Positions 13,240 to 16,410 of a stretch of 16,410 nucleotides of DNA are shown here, in pieces. The stretch comes from Baffinella frigidus (lineage: Eukaryota > Cryptophyceae > Cryptomonadales > Baffinellaceae): contig MU646744.1 in assembly GCA_026770585.1 (NCBI GenBank), forward strand, positions 132,432 through 148,841, given 5' to 3'. The stretch's first letter is position 1, and the number at the start of each line of letters is the position of its first letter. The position numbers were made by a program, and so were the translations under genes. The notes under the pieces are model-generated. The model was not told where the DNA came from. It did not search any database and saw only the letters and a list, made by a program, of their open reading frames with translations.

Positions 13240-13378
13240 TCCTTAAGGTTCTTCGAGCTCCCAACATAGGCGGACGGAACTTATCCTGCAGAAAGGCCAT
13301 GCTTCCTTTCGGATCACCTCAGGCCCCCCGGTGCAGAAGGGTCGCGGCAGAAACCGGCCAAAGGGTATCCTCAAACGG
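13240..13378 (+). repeat. Family B repeat, long copy
   Basis: It contains CCTTAAGGTTCTTCGAGCTC, CCAACATAGGCGGACGGAAC, TTATCCTGCAGAAAGGCCAT, GCTTCCTTTCGGATCACCTC and CGGTGCAGAAGGGTCGCGGC. It is nearly identical to 14440-14592 through CCAAAGGGTATCCTC. Confidence 0.88.
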
Positions 13379-13390
13379 GGTCAAACGGGG

Positions 13391-13539
13391 CCACCAACCC
13401 TCACGGCTTGGGCAAATTGACGATTTTCGATTCGGGATTTCAAGGGGATTGAAGTCGGAATCCGACTTCAACGGCTCCAATTCCCTTGAAATCGGGAAAT
13501 CGAAAATCGTCGATTTGCCCAAGCCGTGAGGTTTGGCGG
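13391..13539. repeat. Long hairpin (foldback), no loop
   Basis: The left arm 13402-13459 pairs with 13461-13528: CACGGCTTGGGCAAAT, GACGATTTTCGAT, GATTTCAAGGG and TTGAAGTCGGA all have exact complements, with a small asymmetric bulge (GAGCCG on one side). The centre is a near-perfect palindrome with one unpaired base. Weaker pairing extends out to CCACCAACC-type ends. Confidence 0.9.
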
Positions 13540-13552
13540 GGTAAAAACCCCT

Positions 13553-13900
13553 TTCGGTCCTTTAGGGTTCATCCTTTAGGTCCTTTAGGGTTTAATTTCT
13601 CCCAACATAGCCCAACGACACGCCCTTACGTAAAAAGGACTGCAGAGAAAGTATTTTTGCTTCCGGATCGCGTTTAGCTCTTCAGTGCAGAGGCTCGTGA
13701 AGAGGGGATACAGGGCGGTTCTCTTGGAGTGTTTGAGGAGTGCCAAATGGCAGCACGCTCGCGCACGCACCAAACCCAAGTCAGCCTCCTTTGAGGCTCA
13801 CGGTATCCCATGGTTGAAGTATCAAAGCTCCAGCAACGGATACCCCACAAGGTGCGAGGGATTATGTGGGGGTTGAGGTGAGATCAGTCACACACAAGAT
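13553..13900 (+). repeat. Family A repeat, long form
   Basis: The core (CCTTTAGG through AAGAGGGGATACAGGGCGGT) is followed by an extension shared with 15235-15400 and 16140-16290: CCCAAGTCAGCCTCCTTTGA, GGTATCCCATGGTTGAAGTA and ATACCCCACAAGGT. This shows that the full family A unit is about 330-350 bp. Confidence 0.85.
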
Positions 13901-14435
13901 GAAAGGAGATAAAAGAGAAATCAACAACAGTCGAGTTGCTGTACACAAATTAGGTAAAGCAGCTCGATCCGTAAAAGCCAGCAAAGTTAAGGGAGAGAGA
14001 AAGGTGGATGTGTAGGGGGTTTCACCAGGCTGTACAGAATGTAGCTGTGCGCAAACATATGGGGAGTGACTCGTCTCCGTTAGGGTCTACCTAGGTACAG
14101 CTACTCTTAGCGATTCGCCTCCACGTACAGTAGCCCCACAGCACGTCCCTAACTTACACTTATGCAGCATGTCGTCGTCCTCTCAGGCTCATACTCCACC
14201 TATCCGTGCGACAGTCTACTGGTTCGACTCGCCCAGAGGACTCAATTAATCGCCGTGTGCTCCTCTCTGTTAGCCCATCCACATGTGTTGGAGCCCGGCT
14301 GTGTTATCACCCACCCCCGTTAGCACTGTCAAACACTCATGTAGTGCCCCGCGTCAGCATTCAAGCGTAACGTTAGGTGGTAAGGGGTCAGGGGTTAGAA
14401 GTTGGACACGCGTTAGAGCCCAGCTTCGGGTCCTT
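13901..14435. other. No recognised feature
   Basis: A 38-codon Lys/Arg-rich frame starts at 13899 but is not conserved in the related unit at 15400. A GGTTCGACTC word at about 14220 resembles a tRNA T-arm, but no acceptor stem or D-arm fits. 14090-14360 has no detectable repeat or motif. Confidence 0.4.
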
Positions 14436-14439
14436 TAGG

Positions 14440-14592
14440 GTAAATCCTGTAGGTCCTTTAGGTTCTTCGAGCTCCCAACATAGGCGGACACCGGAACTTA
14501 TCCTGCAGAAAGGCCATGCTTCCTTTCAGATCACATGAGGCCCCCCGGTGCAGAAGGATCGCGGCAGAAACCGGCTAAAGGGTATCCTCGTC
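14440..14592 (+). repeat. Family B repeat, long copy
   Basis: It contains CCTTTAGGTTCTTCGAGCTC, CCAACATAGGCGGACACCGG, AACTTATCCTGCAGAAAGGC and GGTGCAGAAGGATCGCGGCA. It precedes a family A copy, as the 13240 copy does. Confidence 0.88.
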
Positions 14593-14671
14593 GGGCATGT
14601 GAAGGTATACAAAAGTTCCCATACTCACACACATACCAGGATCAGCAAGTCGGCTGAAGATGCGTAGGCAC

Positions 14672-14972
14672 CTTTAGGTCCTTTAGGTTTTAATTTCTCC
14701 CAACATAGCCCAACGACACGCCGTTCCGTAGAAGGGATCTGCAGAGAAAGCATTTTTGCTTTCGGGTCGCGTTTAGCTCTCCAGTGCAGAGGCTCGTGAA
14801 GAGGGGATACAGGGCGGTTCTGTTGGGGTGGGTGAAGGTATGCGGCACCGCTCCCATGCTCACTTGCACGCACCGAACCCAAGTCAGCCTCCTTTGAGCC
14901 TTGAGGTCCTTTAGGTTTTAAATGCTCCCAACATATGCCAACGACACGCCCTTCCGTAGAAAGGACTGCAGC
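14672..14972 (+). repeat. Family A repeat followed directly by a truncated second copy
   Basis: The first copy (14672-14905) runs from TCCTTTAGGTTTTAATTTCT to CCCAAGTCAGCCTCCTTTGA. There a new start (GGTCCTTTAGGTTTTAAATG) begins and ends at AGAAAGGACTGCAG, 14972. The junction falls within CTTTGAG/CCTTGAGG. Confidence 0.85.
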
Positions 14973-15026
14973 CTCAAGGGGATTTAAAGTGGGGATTTAC
15001 AGTTCTCTATGGCTCAAACAGATCTC

Positions 15027-15400
15027 TATGGCAGGTCCTTTAGGTTTTAATTTCGCCCAACATAGCCCAGCCTTTATGTCCTTAAGGTTTTAATTTCTCC
15101 CAACTTATGCCAACGACACGCCGTTCCGTAGAAGGGATCTGCAGAGAAAGCATTTTTGCTTTCGGATCGCGTTTAGCTCTCCAGTGCAGAGGCTCGTGAA
15201 GAGGGGATACAGGGTGGCTCTGTTGGGGTGGGTGAAGGTATGCGGCACCGCTCCCATGCTCACTTACACGCACCGAACCCAAGTCAGCCTCCTTTGAGGC
15301 TCATGGTATCCCATGGTTGAAGTTTAAGAGCTTCAATCACGAATACCCCACAAGGTAAAAGGGATTGTGTGGTGGTGTGAGGTGAAATCAGTTAGACGCC
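15027..15400 (+). repeat. Family A fragment plus long-form copy
   Basis: A 40-bp start fragment (15031-15067, ending CATAGCCCAG) is followed by a complete long-form copy (15075-15400), including AAAGCATTTTTGCTTTCGGA and the GGTATCCCATGGTTGAAGTT extension. Confidence 0.85.
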
Positions 15401-15559
15401 AAAGATGAAAGGAAAGAAATGTGGTTGAGTAGGGGTTTCTCCCAATGTACGGACGTCAGAAAAAGTGAAAGGCAATTCAAGCGTTACAAACAACAACATT
15501 CCGTTGAGACATTGGAAGAGCAACAACAAAACCAAAAAAAGACGCTTCAGCCATAAGGC

Positions 15560-15963
15560 AAGGGGATCTAAATGGGACGGACCGTCCCTAACCTGATCCC
15601 CAGGGAGTTTCTCACAGAACTCACATTGGAATTGGAGCCATTGGTCGGGAATTGGAGCCGTTTTCCATTTCAGGTCACCCTGCACGGGTTTTGATGGTCT
15701 CTCTGGAGCAAACACATCTGAAAGGATTACGAAACCGTGCGATGTCCGATTTCAAAAGTTGGATCGAGAGTCTTGAGATTTCTGAAAAATCTCAAGACTC
15801 TCGATCCAACTTTTGAAATCGGGCATCGCACGCTCCGTGAATCCTTTCAGATGTTTGAACTGCCTGGTGATGCAAATCCCTGACCCAATTTTGTACCGCA
15901 AAACAGCAAATGGCTCCAAGTCGGACCATCCTATACAGTTCCTTATGCTTATGCAAGGGGATC
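15560..15963 (+). repeat. Family F repeat, copy 2, with long hairpin interior
   Basis: It has the same outer parts as 12306-12780. AAGGGGATCT stands at the left end (about 15560) and again at the right end (about 15954-15963), as a direct repeat would. Confidence 0.75.
15715..15853. repeat. 139-bp near-perfect hairpin
   Basis: The arms are 15715-15781 and 15787-15853, 67 bases each without gaps, with a 5-base loop CTGAA. The inner 36 pairs are exact (GTTGGATCGAGAGTCTTGAG lies within). One position would be a G-U pair if transcribed, and one 7x7 internal mismatch lies near the base, followed by 14 exact pairs ending CATCTG/CAGATG. Confidence 0.95.
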
Positions 15964-15978
15964 TCTACCTATAGCTTA

Positions 15979-16290
15979 TGGATCCTTTAGGTTTTAATTT
16001 CGCCCAACATATGCCAACGACACGCCGTTCCGTAGAAGGGATCTGCAGAGAAAGCATTTTTTGCTTTCGGATCGCGTTTAGCTTTCCAGTGCAGAGGCTC
16101 GTGAAGAGGGGATAAAGGGTTGGTTCTCTTTGGGTGGGTGAAGGTATGCGACATCGCTCCCATGCTCACTGAACACACACCGAACCACAAGTCAGCCTCC
16201 TTTGAGGCTCATGGTATCCCATGGTTGAAGTTTAGGAGCTTCAATCACGAATACCCCACAAGGTGAAAGGAATTGTGTAGGTGTGTGCAA
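15979..16290 (+). repeat. Family A repeat, long form
   Basis: TCCTTTAGGTTTTAATTTCG to ATACCCCACAAGGTGAAAGG; parallel to 15075-15400 throughout, with a one-base longer T run in the central palindrome. Confidence 0.88.
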
Positions 16291-16410
16291 TTCCTTTAGG
16301 TCCTTTAGGTTTTAATTTCTCCCAACATATGCCAACGACACGCCCTTCCGTAGAAAGGACTGCAGAGAAAGCATTTTTGCTTAAGAGATCCTTTAGGTCC
16401 TTTAGGTCCT
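16291..16410 (+). repeat. Family A repeat, truncated, at window edge
   Basis: It starts TCCTTTAGGTCCTTTAGGTT and runs to AAAGCATTTTTGCTT, then breaks into a new run of TCCTTTAGG units (16389-16410) that goes off the end of the window. Confidence 0.85.

Noticed and set aside
13899-14015. 38-codon basic peptide starting MKGDKREINN
   Set aside because: Short, not preserved in the related sequence near 15400, and no start context or splice evidence.
14200-14260. GGTTCGACTC word resembling a tRNA T-arm
   Set aside because: No acceptor stem, D-arm or anticodon arm can be placed around it.

Overview
This is nuclear DNA of a eukaryote. Most of it is repeats, and it holds one recognisable gene, split by spliceosomal introns. 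Three things show this: a minus-strand coding sequence in at least five exons with GT-AG introns whose phases match; two long arrays of plant/algal-type telomeric motif (TTTAGGG and its complement CCCTAAA) far from any obvious chromosome end; and many short non-autonomous mobile elements. Nothing looks bacterial: no operons, no ribosome-binding-site-led genes, no RNA operon. A microalga or related protist with TTTAGGG-type telomeres fits best, but the species cannot be named from this window.

The gene (minus strand, 7912 down to at least 5688) encodes a RING1-IBR-RING2 (RBR) ubiquitin ligase-like protein. Exons are 7355-7912, 7053-7156, 6734-6790, 6122-6195 and 5688-5784. RING1 (C3HC4), the IBR (C6HC) and the RING2 with its catalytic-type cysteine are all present, followed by the family's HN-x2-W, RCPMYL and FHR-RTL-like blocks. 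One base appears to be missing at about 7603-7604, exactly at the first CxxC of the IBR. The copy is therefore either a young pseudogene or carries an assembly error. The last exon was not found. A second, much weaker coding trace is a possible first exon at 4079 (peptide GTYCVGDLGYV).

Region by region: 1-1710 holds inverted-repeat MITEs (family C) and purine microsatellites, two of which are framed by the same flanks (family D). 1780-2785 holds family A/B repeats with a 318-bp TAA-flanked MITE (family E) inserted between A copies. 2930-3500 holds hairpins, a 21-bp satellite and family H. 3567-4340 holds more family C, a family I repeat and the weak exon. 4917-5341 is a TTTAGGG array. 5420-7912 is the RBR gene, with repeat pieces in its introns. 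8460-9180 holds palindromic tandem repeats, B and I. 9189-10750 is a large inverted-repeat structure whose flanks are 21-bp satellites in opposite orientation, resembling a Foldback-type element. 10768-11535 is a CCCTAAA-type array. 11915-12220 is the second family E MITE, inverted relative to the first. 12300-16410 is a dense cluster of A, B and F repeats with three long hairpins.

The two telomeric arrays have their G-rich strands facing each other across about 5.4 kb that contains the gene. This is the orientation expected if two chromosome ends had been joined. Apart from the RBR exons and the possible 4079 exon, the open frames in this window are repeat-derived or low-complexity and I do not call them genes. 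Family letters A-I are labels made up here for repeats seen within this window.
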